From Streptomyces regalis (GTDB lineage Bacteria; Actinomycetota; Actinomycetes; Streptomycetales; Streptomycetaceae), in the NCBI RefSeq assembly GCF_001509475.1, contig NZ_LLZG01000015.1, positions 1 to 48,913 of the forward strand: a DNA stretch of 48,913 nt, written 5' to 3'. This document shows, piece after piece, positions 14,980 through 23,374 of this stretch. How positions within the stretch are numbered: the first letter of the stretch is position 1; each line of letters opens with the position of its first letter. A program made the translations under genes and the position numbers. The notes under the pieces are model-generated. The model ran no database searches and was not told the DNA's origin. It worked only from the letters and a program-made list of their open reading frames with translations.

Positions 14980-17397
14980 GTGGAACTATTGATGGGCATG
15001 GCGCTTTCGGCTGTCAGTACGGTCGCTTCGGGCGCTCTTTCCGGAGCGGGTGGCGAGACGGGCAGGCGGATCTCCGAGAGGCTCTGCGACCTGCTGAGCC
15101 GTGACCGTGCCGGGGGTGGGGAAGCCGACACCGGGGCTGAAGGGGGCGGTCTGCGCCAACTCGCCCTGCCCGTCACCGAACCCGAGCGCATGGCCGCCAC
15201 GTTACGGCTGATGGAAATCGCCCGTAGTTCCCCGGAGTCCGCGCGCGCGGTGACGGAGTGGGTCCGTGAGGCCTCGTGGCTGGCGCCGAGGGCCGTGGCG
15301 CACGGTGCCTCTCGTCCGCAGATGCTGCCGCCTGCGAGTGCGGTGTTCACCGACCGCGCGGATGTGCTGGCGTGGATCACGGCATTGCTGGACGAGGAGG
15401 GCCGGCCGCCGGGTGCGCCCACGATCGCCGTTCTCACCGGGCCGGGGGGAATCGGCAAGACCGCTGCCGCTGTCCAGTGCGCGTTCGAATTGGGTGAGCG
15501 GTTTGCTGACGGTGCCCTGTTCGTCGATCTCAACAGCGCCTCGGGCACGGCTCTTTCGCCTTCCGAGGTGCTCGTGCGGTTCTTGGAGGGGCTCGGGGTT
15601 CCGACCGCCACGGTGCCGGGCGACGAGGCACGGCAGCGGGATCTGTACCGCGACTGCATGGCCGACCGGCGCATGATCGTCGTCCTGGACAACGCTCGTG
15701 ACGACGCCCAGGTCGTTCCGTTTCTTCCTGCCTCGCCGGGGTGTCTCGTGCTGGTGACCAGCCGGTATCGGCTGGGGCGCCTCGTGGGCGAGTACGGGGC
15801 TCGGCCGTTGTCCCTGGGGCCGCTGTCGACCGAGGACTCCGTCAGTTTGATCAGGCGTGTCGTCGGAGACAATCGTCCGCCCGCTGCGGACGCGATCGTC
15901 CGTGCCGTGGTGGAGGCTACGGGTGGGATTCCCCTCGCAGTGTGCACTGCGGGCGCCAGCTTGGCCGTCCGGGAGCACCTCACTTGGGAGCGTGTCGCGC
16001 GGCAGCTGTCCGACCGGATCCGCGGTCACGATCAGGAAGGCGCCGCCGTGCGAGAGGGAAGATCTGACGGTTCGGGGACTCCGGCGGATCCCGTCCGTCT
16101 CGCCCAGGATGTCTCCTACAGCGAACTGACGCCCGACTGTGCTGCCTTCTACCGAGCGATCGCGGTGTGGGCATGGCCGACCGTGAGCGTCATGTGTGCC
16201 GCGCACGCCGCCGGCGTCGGAGAGGCCGAAGCACGGGCGCTCCTTGAGCAACTGGCCCGCGTGCATCTGCTGGAGGAGGTCGGGGAGGAGCGTTACCGGT
16301 TCCACGACCTGACCCGGGCGCACGCCCGTGAGCTCGCGGATGCTGAGGACGGCCACGGCCGTATGGCCGCGGCGGTCCGCCGGGTGGCGGTCGCGCATCT
16401 GCGCTTCGCGGCGGGCGCGGATTTCCGGGTCATGCCGCTGCGGTGGCGTCTCGGCCCCGCCTACCAGCGGCTCGTCCTTCCGGAACACCGCGACCGGGCG
16501 GACGGCAAACGCGCGCTGGCGGAACTGCGCCGTGAGCGGGAGAACCTCGCGGCCGTCATCGAGGCCGCCGCGCACCACGGCTTCGACGACCTCGTATGGC
16601 AACTGTGCGAGGCCATGTGGGGCCTGCATCTGAAGCTTGGTTTCCACGCGCAGTGGATCGACACGCATCTGCTCGGAGTCGAGGCCGCGCGGCGCAGTGC
16701 GGAGGAGTTCGGTGATCCGCGTGCCGTGGGCCGCATGTGGACGCAACTCGCCTTCGGCTACATGGGACTCGGCCAGGTGGGCGACGCCGAGGACGCCCTC
16801 AAGGAGGCCAGGGCCGCGGACCGGGCATGCGGCCACCACCGCGGGGAGGCAACCGCCGTCGAGGCGCTGGGGCTGCTCCGCCTGAGGCAGTGGGAGTCCG
16901 TGGCGGCCCAGCGGTGCTTCGAGGAGGCGCAGCAGATTCTGGAGCGTATCGGCCGGGGTGAAGACGGATGGGACGACCTGCCCCGTGCCACAGCCCTGCT
17001 GGAGCACCACATCGGCCGTGCCCAGACCAAGCAGCGGCACTTCACCACCGCCATCGCCCGGCTGAACGACGCCCTCGCGCGGTTCCGTGACCTGCCGGGC
17101 GGCGACCCCTACAACGAGGGCCGTGTCTACATGAGTCTGGGCGACGCACACCTGGACTCGGGAGACACGGAGCTCGCGCGTGTGTGCCTGGACAACGCCG
17201 TCAAGGCCATGACCGAGGCGGGCGCGGGACTGCAACTCGCCGACGCCCTCGTGGCGAGGGCCGAGTCCCATCGCAGCGCCGGCCGCCCGGCACAGGAAGC
17301 GGAAGATCTGCGCACCGCCGCCGCGTGCTTCGAGGAGAACGAGGACCCGGTCGGCCTCGAACGGGTGCGGGCGCGGCTGGCCGAGGCGGAGGCATGA
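14980..17397 (+). CDS. NB-ARC/TPR STAND protein (copy 1 of the paired module)
   Basis: An NLR-like signal-transduction ATPase of about 805 aa. A helical N-terminal region (1-100) precedes an NB-ARC core: Gly-Pro-Gly-Gly-Ile-Gly-Lys160-Thr (Walker A), Val-Val-Leu-Asp237 (Walker B), Leu-Val-Thr-Ser-Arg (sensor I), Gly-Gly-Ile-Pro-Leu-Ala-Val (GLPL-like) and Phe-His442-Asp (MHD-like). TPR-type repeats fill about 520-800. GTG 14980 is preferred over an upstream TTG because GGGGGAG precedes it by 6 bases. An in-frame TTA occurs at 15202. Unlike AfsR it has no SARP DNA-binding head. It ends 9 bp from the convergent GT-like gene, and a paralogous pair lies at 25204-29504. Likely a sensor with an intact ATP switch. 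Confidence 0.85.
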   Translation: MELLMGMALSAVSTVASGALSGAGGETGRRISERLCDLLSRDRAGGGEADTGAEGGGLRQLALPVTEPERMAATLRLMEIARSSPESARAVTEWVREASWLAPRAVAHGASRPQMLPPASAVFTDRADVLAWITALLDEEGRPPGAPTIAVLTGPGGIGKTAAAVQCAFELGERFADGALFVDLNSASGTALSPSEVLVRFLEGLGVPTATVPGDEARQRDLYRDCMADRRMIVVLDNARDDAQVVPFLPASPGCLVLVTSRYRLGRLVGEYGARPLSLGPLSTEDSVSLIRRVVGDNRPPAADAIVRAVVEATGGIPLAVCTAGASLAVREHLTWERVARQLSDRIRGHDQEGAAVREGRSDGSGTPADPVRLAQDVSYSELTPDCAAFYRAIAVWAWPTVSVMCAAHAAGVGEAEARALLEQLARVHLLEEVGEERYRFHDLTRAHARELADAEDGHGRMAAAVRRVAVAHLRFAAGADFRVMPLRWRLGPAYQRLVLPEHRDRADGKRALAELRRERENLAAVIEAAAHHGFDDLVWQLCEAMWGLHLKLGFHAQWIDTHLLGVEAARRSAEEFGDPRAVGRMWTQLAFGYMGLGQVGDAEDALKEARAADRACGHHRGEATAVEALGLLRLRQWESVAAQRCFEEAQQILERIGRGEDGWDDLPRATALLEHHIGRAQTKQRHFTTAIARLNDALARFRDLPGGDPYNEGRVYMSLGDAHLDSGDTELARVCLDNAVKAMTEAGAGLQLADALVARAESHRSAGRPAQEAEDLRTAAACFEENEDPVGLERVRARLAEAEA

Positions 17398-17406
17398 GGG
17401 GGCGAC

Positions 17407-19200
17407 TCACGGTGTGAACGCAGAGAGCGGCTCGACGGCGACGCGGTGCGCCGTCGTGCCCGTGCGCACGGTGATCACGGGAGTGGCCGGCGCCAGGGAC
17501 CTGCCGCCGGCCACCCAGGCGTAGAACGCGGAGGCGTAGACGGCGGGATCGCACAGGTCGGGCCGCCCCTCGGGATCCGCCACAGCGGACAGCCGCACGA
17601 GGTCTCCCTCGCGGGTGCGCACGACACAGCGGTCCGGGCCGTCAACATAGGCGACCAACCCGCAGTACGGATAGCGGTCGAGCGCCTCCGACGTCCAGGC
17701 GGCCGGCGGGCCGAGCCGTGGGTCGTCCCCGGCCGCGCGCTGTACGACGACGTCGGCGACGCGCAGTCGGCCGGTCTCCCGTGTTTCCTCGTCCACCACT
17801 GTATGTGCGGTGTCGACCCGCACCGCCGGGTCTTCCAATGGATCGGGCTCGTCGCCGACGACTGCGTACCGGACGAGGGCGAGTTCCGGCGGATCCGTAC
17901 TGATCTGCCGCACGAGGACGCGGATCGGCGCGGTGATGCGGGCGGGAATGTACGGCGGCAGCGGCAGCGGGTCGAGCAGCGCCGCGTGCCCTTCGGGCTC
18001 GGGTATGCCCATGAGGCCGTAGAACAGGCGGCGCAGCAGGGCAGCCGACTCTCCTGGTGACGAACTGGTCTGCTCCGCCAGTTCCTTGTAGCGGCCGGGG
18101 TTGTGGGAGGTGATCGCCCGGTCGATCTGTGCGCGGAGGCTGCCGCGGCGGAGGAGACGGGGAGCCGTGCGTCCGAGGGCGGCCACCGGAGAAAGCGGGT
18201 CGAGGTCTTCCTGGGGAAACGCTCCGAGGAGGACGGGGATGCCTATGGACGCCGCGTAGTAGGTGACGCTCGAGTGGTCCCCAAGGACGCAGTCGGCGGC
18301 GATCAGGGCCTGTCTCCACCCGTCGAGCGGCGGGATCGCCTCGAGGCCGGCTCGCCGCGCGTTGTCCAGCCACGCGCGGATCTGGCCAGGACCGTGGCCG
18401 TACCAGATATTCGGATGCAGAACAGCAGCTGTCCGGTACTCATCGGCCGGCAACTCCGTCGCCAGACGCGACAGCAGCCAGGGCAGCAGATCATCCGCAC
18501 CCGGCTCGCCGGCTCCTCCTGCCTCGGCGCCGCCGAAGAGGGAACGCGGCGCCCAGGTCGAGCTGACGACGACCAGCCGTTGGCCAGGCCCCACGCCCAG
18601 TGCACGGCGGAAACGGTCCCGTTGAGGGAGAGCGGCGAGGATACGGTCGTAGCAAGGGTCCCCGGCGAGTACCGCCGTGGGCACCGCCTCAGGGCAGGCC
18701 GAGCGTAGCCTCTCCAGCTGTTCGGGGTGGGACAGCACCGTGGCGGTCGCGAGCGGACGCCCGTCCTCCAGGAGCCAGTCCGGCGACAGGCCAAAGACCG
18801 GTGTCCGGTGTCCGGTGTCCGGTGTCCGCAGCCTCTTATTGTATCCCATCCCGTGGGACAAAATGGCCAACTTGCCGCGTATCGATCCCAGTTCGCCGCC
18901 ATAGCTCGCGGCCACCGCCAGATCGAACGCCGTGTCCTTGGCCTGTCCCCAAGGGAGGACAGGAAGCCCCGCCTGAGCCAACAACTCGGGCACTCCGGCG
19001 AGGAATGGAGATGAACCCGTGCAGGTGGCGAACATCTGCACGCGAATGTCGCTGTGGAAAAGCGGAAGTACGTCCAGCAGGCGAGTCGCGGACGTCACGT
19101 TGTGCACGATGAACAGGATGCGACGACAGCCCGCACGCGTGACCCACCGCTCCGCGTCCTCGCCCACCGGTACTCGCAACTGCGCCGTCCCACCTGTCAC
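17407..19200 (-). CDS. GT-B-fold CDP-glycerol-phosphotransferase-like protein with in-frame heptamer tract (ON)
   Basis: A 597-aa protein resembling the TagB/TagF fold. The N-terminal half has a Rossmann-like start and His116-Gly-Met-Gly-Tyr-Asn-Lys; the C-terminal half has Gly-Asp-Pro-Cys-Tyr-Asp (180-185), Val-Val-Ser-Ser-Thr-Trp, His262-Pro-Asn, and Leu-Gly-Asp-His-Ser-Ser...Gly-Ile-Pro-Val (306-324), where family members bind the nucleotide-activated donor. A beta-rich domain of about 200 aa follows. Codons 126-135 are four 7-bp units, so gain or loss of one unit would shift the frame. The current phase is open. No signal peptide; enzyme activity is inferred from fold motifs only, and this family is often left as hypothetical. 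Convergent with the STAND gene at 14980. Confidence 0.72.
   Translation of the reverse strand: MTGGTAQLRVPVGEDAERWVTRAGCRRILFIVHNVTSATRLLDVLPLFHSDIRVQMFATCTGSSPFLAGVPELLAQAGLPVLPWGQAKDTAFDLAVAASYGGELGSIRGKLAILSHGMGYNKRLRTPDTGHRTPVFGLSPDWLLEDGRPLATATVLSHPEQLERLRSACPEAVPTAVLAGDPCYDRILAALPQRDRFRRALGVGPGQRLVVVSSTWAPRSLFGGAEAGGAGEPGADDLLPWLLSRLATELPADEYRTAAVLHPNIWYGHGPGQIRAWLDNARRAGLEAIPPLDGWRQALIAADCVLGDHSSVTYYAASIGIPVLLGAFPQEDLDPLSPVAALGRTAPRLLRRGSLRAQIDRAITSHNPGRYKELAEQTSSSPGESAALLRRLFYGLMGIPEPEGHAALLDPLPLPPYIPARITAPIRVLVRQISTDPPELALVRYAVVGDEPDPLEDPAVRVDTAHTVVDEETRETGRLRVADVVVQRAAGDDPRLGPPAAWTSEALDRYPYCGLVAYVDGPDRCVVRTREGDLVRLSAVADPEGRPDLCDPAVYASAFYAWVAGGRSLAPATPVITVRTGTTAHRVAVEPLSAFTP
18798..18828. 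repeat. Heptanucleotide tandem repeat (CCGGTGT)4 inside a coding region
   Basis: Four perfect CCGGTGT units plus CCG, reading Thr-Pro-Asp-Thr-Gly-His-Arg on the coding strand. It lies between the Gly-Tyr-Asn-Lys and Phe-Gly-Leu-Ser motifs of the GT-like gene, at the same place as the unrelated heptamer tract at 29030. Seven is not a multiple of three, so unit-number change toggles the frame. Confidence 0.9.
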
Positions 19201-19308
19201 GCCGGTTCGTTCCCCTGACTTGATCGAGTGTGTTCTTCCCCTTGGTCACTGGATGCTATCGGGGTACAAACTTTGGAAATCGGGAGGCAGCAAACGCCCC
19301 TGCGGACT

Positions 19309-19489
19309 TCACTCAGGGCGAAGCGGTCCCTGGTCGATCCGATCCAACTCGGCCCGAAGACGTTCGGCCTCGGCTTCGGCCTTTCGCAGCGGTGCGCTCG
19401 TAGGCCAAGATCATCCGAACTTGGGGGCAGGAATAACAGAGCTGCTCAGGCTCCGGTGTCGGCCAGGCGTCCTCGAACTCGGCGGACAT
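19309..19489 (-). pseudogene. Small Cys-pair protein gene, frameshifted
   Basis: From ATG 19489 leftward the frame reads Ser-Ala-Glu-Phe-Glu-Asp-Ala-Trp-Pro-Thr-Pro-Glu-Pro-Glu-Gln-Leu-Cys-Tyr-Ser-Cys-Pro. One base too many at the AAA near 19387 then throws it off. In the next frame it continues as a clean coiled-coil tail (Ala-Lys-Ala-Glu-Ala-Glu-Ala-Glu-Arg-Leu-Arg-Ala-Glu-Leu) and stops at 19309. A corrected product would be about 59 aa with a Cys-x-x-Cys pair. No family recognised. It may be intact in the organism if the extra base is a sequencing error. Confidence 0.4.
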
Positions 19490-20027
19490 CTGCTGGACTC
19501 GTTCCGGAGCAGCACGACGAGGCCCAGAAGCAGGCACCCAATCCATCCGCGCCTGCGGGGCCGGCATCCACGCGAGTGGTGCTACACCATCCCGTGACCA
19601 GAACGGCGCTCACCCAGGTGGCCCGCGCCGCCCTGCGAGTCCGCGCCGTGACGACGCTGGACCGCCTGCGTCCGGACGACGTCGACGCCGCGACGATCAC
19701 GGTCCTGGACGCGACGGTCGACGGGCGGGCCCTCAGGGAGGTGGGCCGGGCCCTGGACGGCCTGGGACCCGCAAGCCATGTCTGGCGTCAGGTGCACTCG
19801 TTCAAGCAGGCGGCGCCGCCGTATCGGCGTCCCCCGGCGACAGCCCCAGCCAGGAAGTCCGGAGCAAAGCCGCCCCACTGCCGCGGGAGTTGGTCCGGCA
19901 TCCGGTCCGCGAAGGCTGACACTCGCCCGGTGGTGGGCTGTTGTTCCTCGGCCCGGGTGGTGTGTCGCGGTTCGGCGATAGCGTGGCGGGGCAAGCGGGG
20001 CTGCGGACAGGTTGGGCGGGCGGTTTC
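19490..20027. other. No confident gene; possible eroded coding stretch
   Basis: The forward strand at about 19590-19790 has codon use like a real gene (Leu-Arg-Pro-Asp-Asp-Val-Asp-Ala-Ala-Thr-Ile), but there is no start, no domain and no clear end. It may be a fragment of a lost gene or the far-upstream part of the 698-aa gene that follows. Confidence 0.35.
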
Positions 20028-22124
20028 ATGCGGATGCTGTTCGAAGCCGGGGCCGAGGAGGAGTTCGAGGCGGGATGCGGGTTGCTGGTCGACCGGCTGG
20101 TTCGTTGGGCGGGGGAACGGGGGCTGCCTGTGGACGGTTTCCTGGCCGAGGCGGCGCTGGAGTACCGGCACCGGGCGACTGTCGACGGCCGGTTGGGGCT
20201 GTGGGAGCCGAGGCATGTGAAGGAGCTGCTGCTGGTCTGGTTGCCGGAGCAGGTCACCGGACTTCCCGGGGCGGAACGTGGCGATGCGCCGGGCACGTTG
20301 CGTACGTTGCTGCGTTTTCTGCATGCCGCGCAGTTGGCGGATCCGCGCGGTCCCGCACTGGAGGACTCCCTTGCCGCGGTCGATGCGGTCGCGGAGGAGC
20401 ATCCGGCGGCGATGGCGGACCGTACCCGGTGGGGTCTGGCGAAGTTCTGGATGATGACGGCCGCCGAGCAGGGCGTGGACGTCCTGGACGGGGCGGCGTT
20501 GCAGCGGTTCGCGGATCGGGCGCAGCGCGGGGAGGTCGCCTACGACCAGCAGGCCCTCGACGCGATCATGGAACGGCGGCTGACCGGCCGTGCACTGGCC
20601 GGCGTGGTCCGGGCCGAGCCGCAACTGCCCGTGGTGCTGCCCCCGGACGACGAACTGCGCCGACGGGCTGAGGCGTCTGCGGTCGTGGCGCAGTTGCGCG
20701 GGCTCGCCGAGTGGGTGGGGCGAGAGGGTCGTGCAGTGACGGCGGCGGGTCGGCTGCGGATCGCTGACGCGCGTGAGCTGGTGGATGTACTGGGCACTGG
20801 CGACAAGGTCGAGGGCGTGCGTTCTTCGGCCGACCTGCCGCGGTTGGGGCTGCTGGTGGAGTGGGCGAAGAAGGCGCGGCTGGTCCGGGTGGCCAAGGGA
20901 CGGCTGTATGCGGTGGTCAAGGCCCGGCCGGTGCTCGCCGACCCGCTTCAGCTGTGGCTGCGTGCCTTCGACGCGTGCTTCGAACTGCGGCAGGCACTCA
21001 TCGGGGCGCGCAGCGGATGGCACGTCGAGTCGATGCTGTTCGATGCCTACGAGGAGGTGCTGGAGGATGTACTGAACACGCTCTACAGCCTGCCGTACTC
21101 GATGCCCTGGCCACACCTGCGAGACTCCGTGCACCTGGCCTACAGCCCTCGGTTCCGGTTCGACGACGGGGCGGACCTCGAGCACAGGATGTGGTTCGAG
21201 CACGCCGACCGGGATCTGCGCACGGTGCTCGACGCGCTGGTGGACCTGGGCGCGATCGAGCGTGACAGGCGTATGGCCGAGCCGGTGTTCCTGGAGGTCG
21301 ACCTCTCCGGTGCCGGAGACGAACTGCCCGCGGACATGCCGCCGGAGCTCGCGGAGCTGCTGGGCATCGCGGGAGCGCCCGAGGACGCGGACGCGGCGGC
21401 GCAGGAGCGCGCCCGCGTCCGGCGCGAGGAGCTGACGGCCGGGCCGGTCGAACTCATCCGTCTCACCGAGCTCGGCACCCGGGCCGTACGGCAGCGCCTG
21501 CTGGCGGTCGGCCGGGACGCGCCGCTGGTCGGCGAACTGGCCCAAGCGCCGGCGGCCGGCCTGCTGGGGGTGATCGCCGAGGAGTACGACCCGGATGGCG
21601 CCCGTGCGGAGCTGGCCGGCTGGATCTCGGCTCACGGCGAGCGGGATGCACTGCGGCAACTCACCGATGCCGTACGGAACACGGCCTTCCGTACGAGAGC
21701 GCAGGCGATGCTCGACGTGCTGCTGACGGCGTTGCCCGACGCCGAGGGCGAACGGCTGCTGCGTGCGCTGCGTGACGATGCCGGGCTGGCGCCGCTCGCG
21801 CTGAGCGTGCTGGTGCACCGTGAACTGCTGTCCCCCGAGGACATGACCGACGCGGAGCATCTGCTGGTGCTCGCCGAGAGCCTGCTGCAGTTCGTGGAGC
21901 TGGCGGGTGGCGGGGATGGCGCCGTGGATGCGCTGCGCGGCCAGGGTCCCGAGGCCAGGGACGCGGTGGCCGCCGCGCTGGACTCCGCGCACCCGGACCG
22001 GGCGGGGCTGGAAGAACTCAGGCAGCTGGCGGCCCGGGCCCTGCGCACTCCGGCCGCCCGCCTCGGACGCGGCCGGAAGCGCGGGCGCCGTGTCGGCAAG
22101 CATGGTCGTAAGCGCCACCGTTGA
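20028..22124 (+). CDS. Hypothetical 698-aa protein with winged-helix-like middle and basic tail
   Basis: No recognised family. The sequence is mostly helical. A Leu-Pro-Arg-Leu-Gly-Leu-Leu-Val-Glu-Trp-Ala-Lys-Lys-Ala-Arg-Leu-Val segment near 280-300 looks like a winged-helix domain, and the last 20 residues are Arg/Lys/Gly/His-rich, suggesting nucleic-acid or membrane-phosphate contact. The start is uncertain: ATG 20028 begins a coherent helix, while open sequence extends upstream to 19941 with poor ribosome binding sites. A truncated, mutated copy of its 3' end lies at 29636-29954, directly after the second GT-like gene. So this gene travelled as the third part of the duplicated STAND/GT module. 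Confidence 0.65.
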   Translation: MRMLFEAGAEEEFEAGCGLLVDRLVRWAGERGLPVDGFLAEAALEYRHRATVDGRLGLWEPRHVKELLLVWLPEQVTGLPGAERGDAPGTLRTLLRFLHAAQLADPRGPALEDSLAAVDAVAEEHPAAMADRTRWGLAKFWMMTAAEQGVDVLDGAALQRFADRAQRGEVAYDQQALDAIMERRLTGRALAGVVRAEPQLPVVLPPDDELRRRAEASAVVAQLRGLAEWVGREGRAVTAAGRLRIADARELVDVLGTGDKVEGVRSSADLPRLGLLVEWAKKARLVRVAKGRLYAVVKARPVLADPLQLWLRAFDACFELRQALIGARSGWHVESMLFDAYEEVLEDVLNTLYSLPYSMPWPHLRDSVHLAYSPRFRFDDGADLEHRMWFEHADRDLRTVLDALVDLGAIERDRRMAEPVFLEVDLSGAGDELPADMPPELAELLGIAGAPEDADAAAQERARVRREELTAGPVELIRLTELGTRAVRQRLLAVGRDAPLVGELAQAPAAGLLGVIAEEYDPDGARAELAGWISAHGERDALRQLTDAVRNTAFRTRAQAMLDVLLTALPDAEGERLLRALRDDAGLAPLALSVLVHRELLSPEDMTDAEHLLVLAESLLQFVELAGGGDGAVDALRGQGPEARDAVAAALDSAHPDRAGLEELRQLAARALRTPAARLGRGRKRGRRVGKHGRKRHR

Positions 22125-22312
22125 CCAGGGCAGCACCGCCCGCACCTGCGGGCGCGGGTGGCACTGGCACGGAGCCGGGAGGCCGGTGGCCTTCGGCGAT
22201 GTCCAACGCGACAGTTCTGACCTTGCAGCCTGCCGAACATGCCTGACCTGCCTGGTGCGGGCAGGACGCGCGTGCTGAGGCGGCAGGGAGTCATGTCAGT
22301 GCCCCGGTCCGG

Positions 22313-23053
22313 TTGCCGGCGCCGGAAGGGATGAGCCCGGGCTTCGAAGTGCCCCTGCTGTCCGTGCAGATCGGGCTGGCCCACGATGAGGAGGCACGTG
22401 GTGAGCCGCCGCGGCTGTGGCTGTCGGCCGCCGAGGGCACCGCCGAGCTGGACAGCGCAGGCCTGGACGTCCTTGTCGACGCTCTGGAGCACTTCGCGAT
22501 GCTTCTGCGCGGGCTGAGGCACCGCCATGACACCGTCATCCGCGGCGGCGTTCCGGAAAGCGTCGATCACTACCCGTCGGCCACTCATCCTCTCGAACTC
22601 GTCGCTCCCTGCCCGCCCTGGTGTCAGTACCGGGACGAGGACGAGCACACCCCGGACAGACTGCTGGTCGACCATTTCCATGCCACGCACGAGCACACCA
22701 TGGAGCTGAAACTGCAGCCCGTCGCCCGCACCAAGGACGGGCCCGACCCCGAAACCCTTGAAGTCGTCATGGAACACATGGCGCACGCCCGGTGGCCGCA
22801 GATCGACCTGACCGTTGGCGGCCTGTGGGGCTCGAAGTACGTCGCGCTCACCTTCGAGGAGGCCGACGAACTGCGCGCCAGGCTGAACGAGTTCATCGCA
22901 CTGGGGCGGGAGTACGCGCAGCCCGAGACGGTCGCGTCGCTGCAGGAGCTGATCGACTACTGCGGGGTGCGGATCACCGAGAGCGAATTCGACACGAGCG
23001 CTTCTGGGGGCATGCCGTGGGCGACACGGTGCAAGGCGGGCCGGTCTGGGTGA
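22313..23053 (+). CDS. DUF6907-like protein
   Basis: A protein of up to 246 aa. It holds Pro-Cys-Pro-Pro-Trp-Cys followed by acidic and His-rich segments (His-Phe-His-Ala-Thr-His-Glu-His), the hallmark of the DUF6907 family common in Streptomyces accessory DNA; Cys and His spacing suggest metal binding. A second strand-rich section (Trp-Gly-Ser-Lys-Tyr-Val-Ala-Leu-Thr-Phe-Glu-Glu-Ala) follows. The start is uncertain (TTG 22313 or ATG 22331; neither has a good ribosome binding site). The last 20 residues overlap a second small frame, which may mean a late frameshift or two overlapping genes. Function unknown. Confidence 0.62.
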   Translation: MPAPEGMSPGFEVPLLSVQIGLAHDEEARGEPPRLWLSAAEGTAELDSAGLDVLVDALEHFAMLLRGLRHRHDTVIRGGVPESVDHYPSATHPLELVAPCPPWCQYRDEDEHTPDRLLVDHFHATHEHTMELKLQPVARTKDGPDPETLEVVMEHMAHARWPQIDLTVGGLWGSKYVALTFEEADELRARLNEFIALGREYAQPETVASLQELIDYCGVRITESEFDTSASGGMPWATRCKAGRSG

Positions 23054-23220
23054 CCGTGCCCTGCGACACGGCCGGTGCGCGCCTGGAGGACCTGGTGATG
23101 TCGTTGCTGGCGAGCCTCCACGAGGAGGACGCGAAACTGATCGCTCAGACGGTGCGGAGGTCCGCCAGACGGGCCGGGTGCCGGGCGCCCACCTGGCCGG
23201 CGATGCCGGCCGCCGCGTGA
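23017..23220 (+). CDS. Small hypothetical protein overlapping the DUF6907 gene
   Basis: A 67-aa frame from GTG 23017 with GGGGG 6 bases upstream. Residues 8-45 (Val-Trp-Val-Thr-Val-Pro-Cys-Asp...Leu-Glu-Asp-Leu-Val-Met-Ser-Leu-Leu-Ala-Ser-Leu) look like real protein. It overlaps the preceding gene by 37 bases. Alternatively it is the true C-terminus of that gene, displaced by a one-base indel near 23015. A strong terminator hairpin follows 20 bases later, which supports transcription through it. Confidence 0.4.
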   Translation: MGDTVQGGPVWVTVPCDTAGARLEDLVMSLLASLHEEDAKLIAQTVRRSARRAGCRAPTWPAMPAAA

Positions 23221-23239
23221 CGGACAGGTGCCAGACAGA

Positions 23240-23275
23240 GGCTGCTCCCTGCGGCGCGTGCCGCAGGGAGCAGCC
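23240..23275 (+). terminator. Strong hairpin terminator
   Basis: A 16-bp perfect GC-rich stem (23240-23255 with 23260-23275) closed by a GCGT tetraloop, between the DUF6907 region and the AAA-ATPase promoter. It lacks a T-run, as is usual for Streptomyces terminators. Confidence 0.75.
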
Positions 23276-23342
23276 GTCCTGCGCTGGGAAGGAGGGAGAC
23301 GCGGCTGGGCTTGGGCTCCGGGCAGCGTCTAATAAGAGCAGA

Positions 23343-23348
23343 TATAAT
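23343..23348 (+). promoter_or_regulatory. TATAAT -10 element upstream of the AAA ATPase gene
   Basis: A perfect TATAAT in a short AT-rich patch (TAATAAGAGCAGATATAATAAATG), which is rare at this GC. Transcription from it would begin at about 23355, past the ATG at 23351, so the GTG at 23375 is the better start. No good -35 at 17 bp is visible. Confidence 0.5.
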
Positions 23349-23374
23349 AAATGCACCTATCCAAGAGAGGGTCC

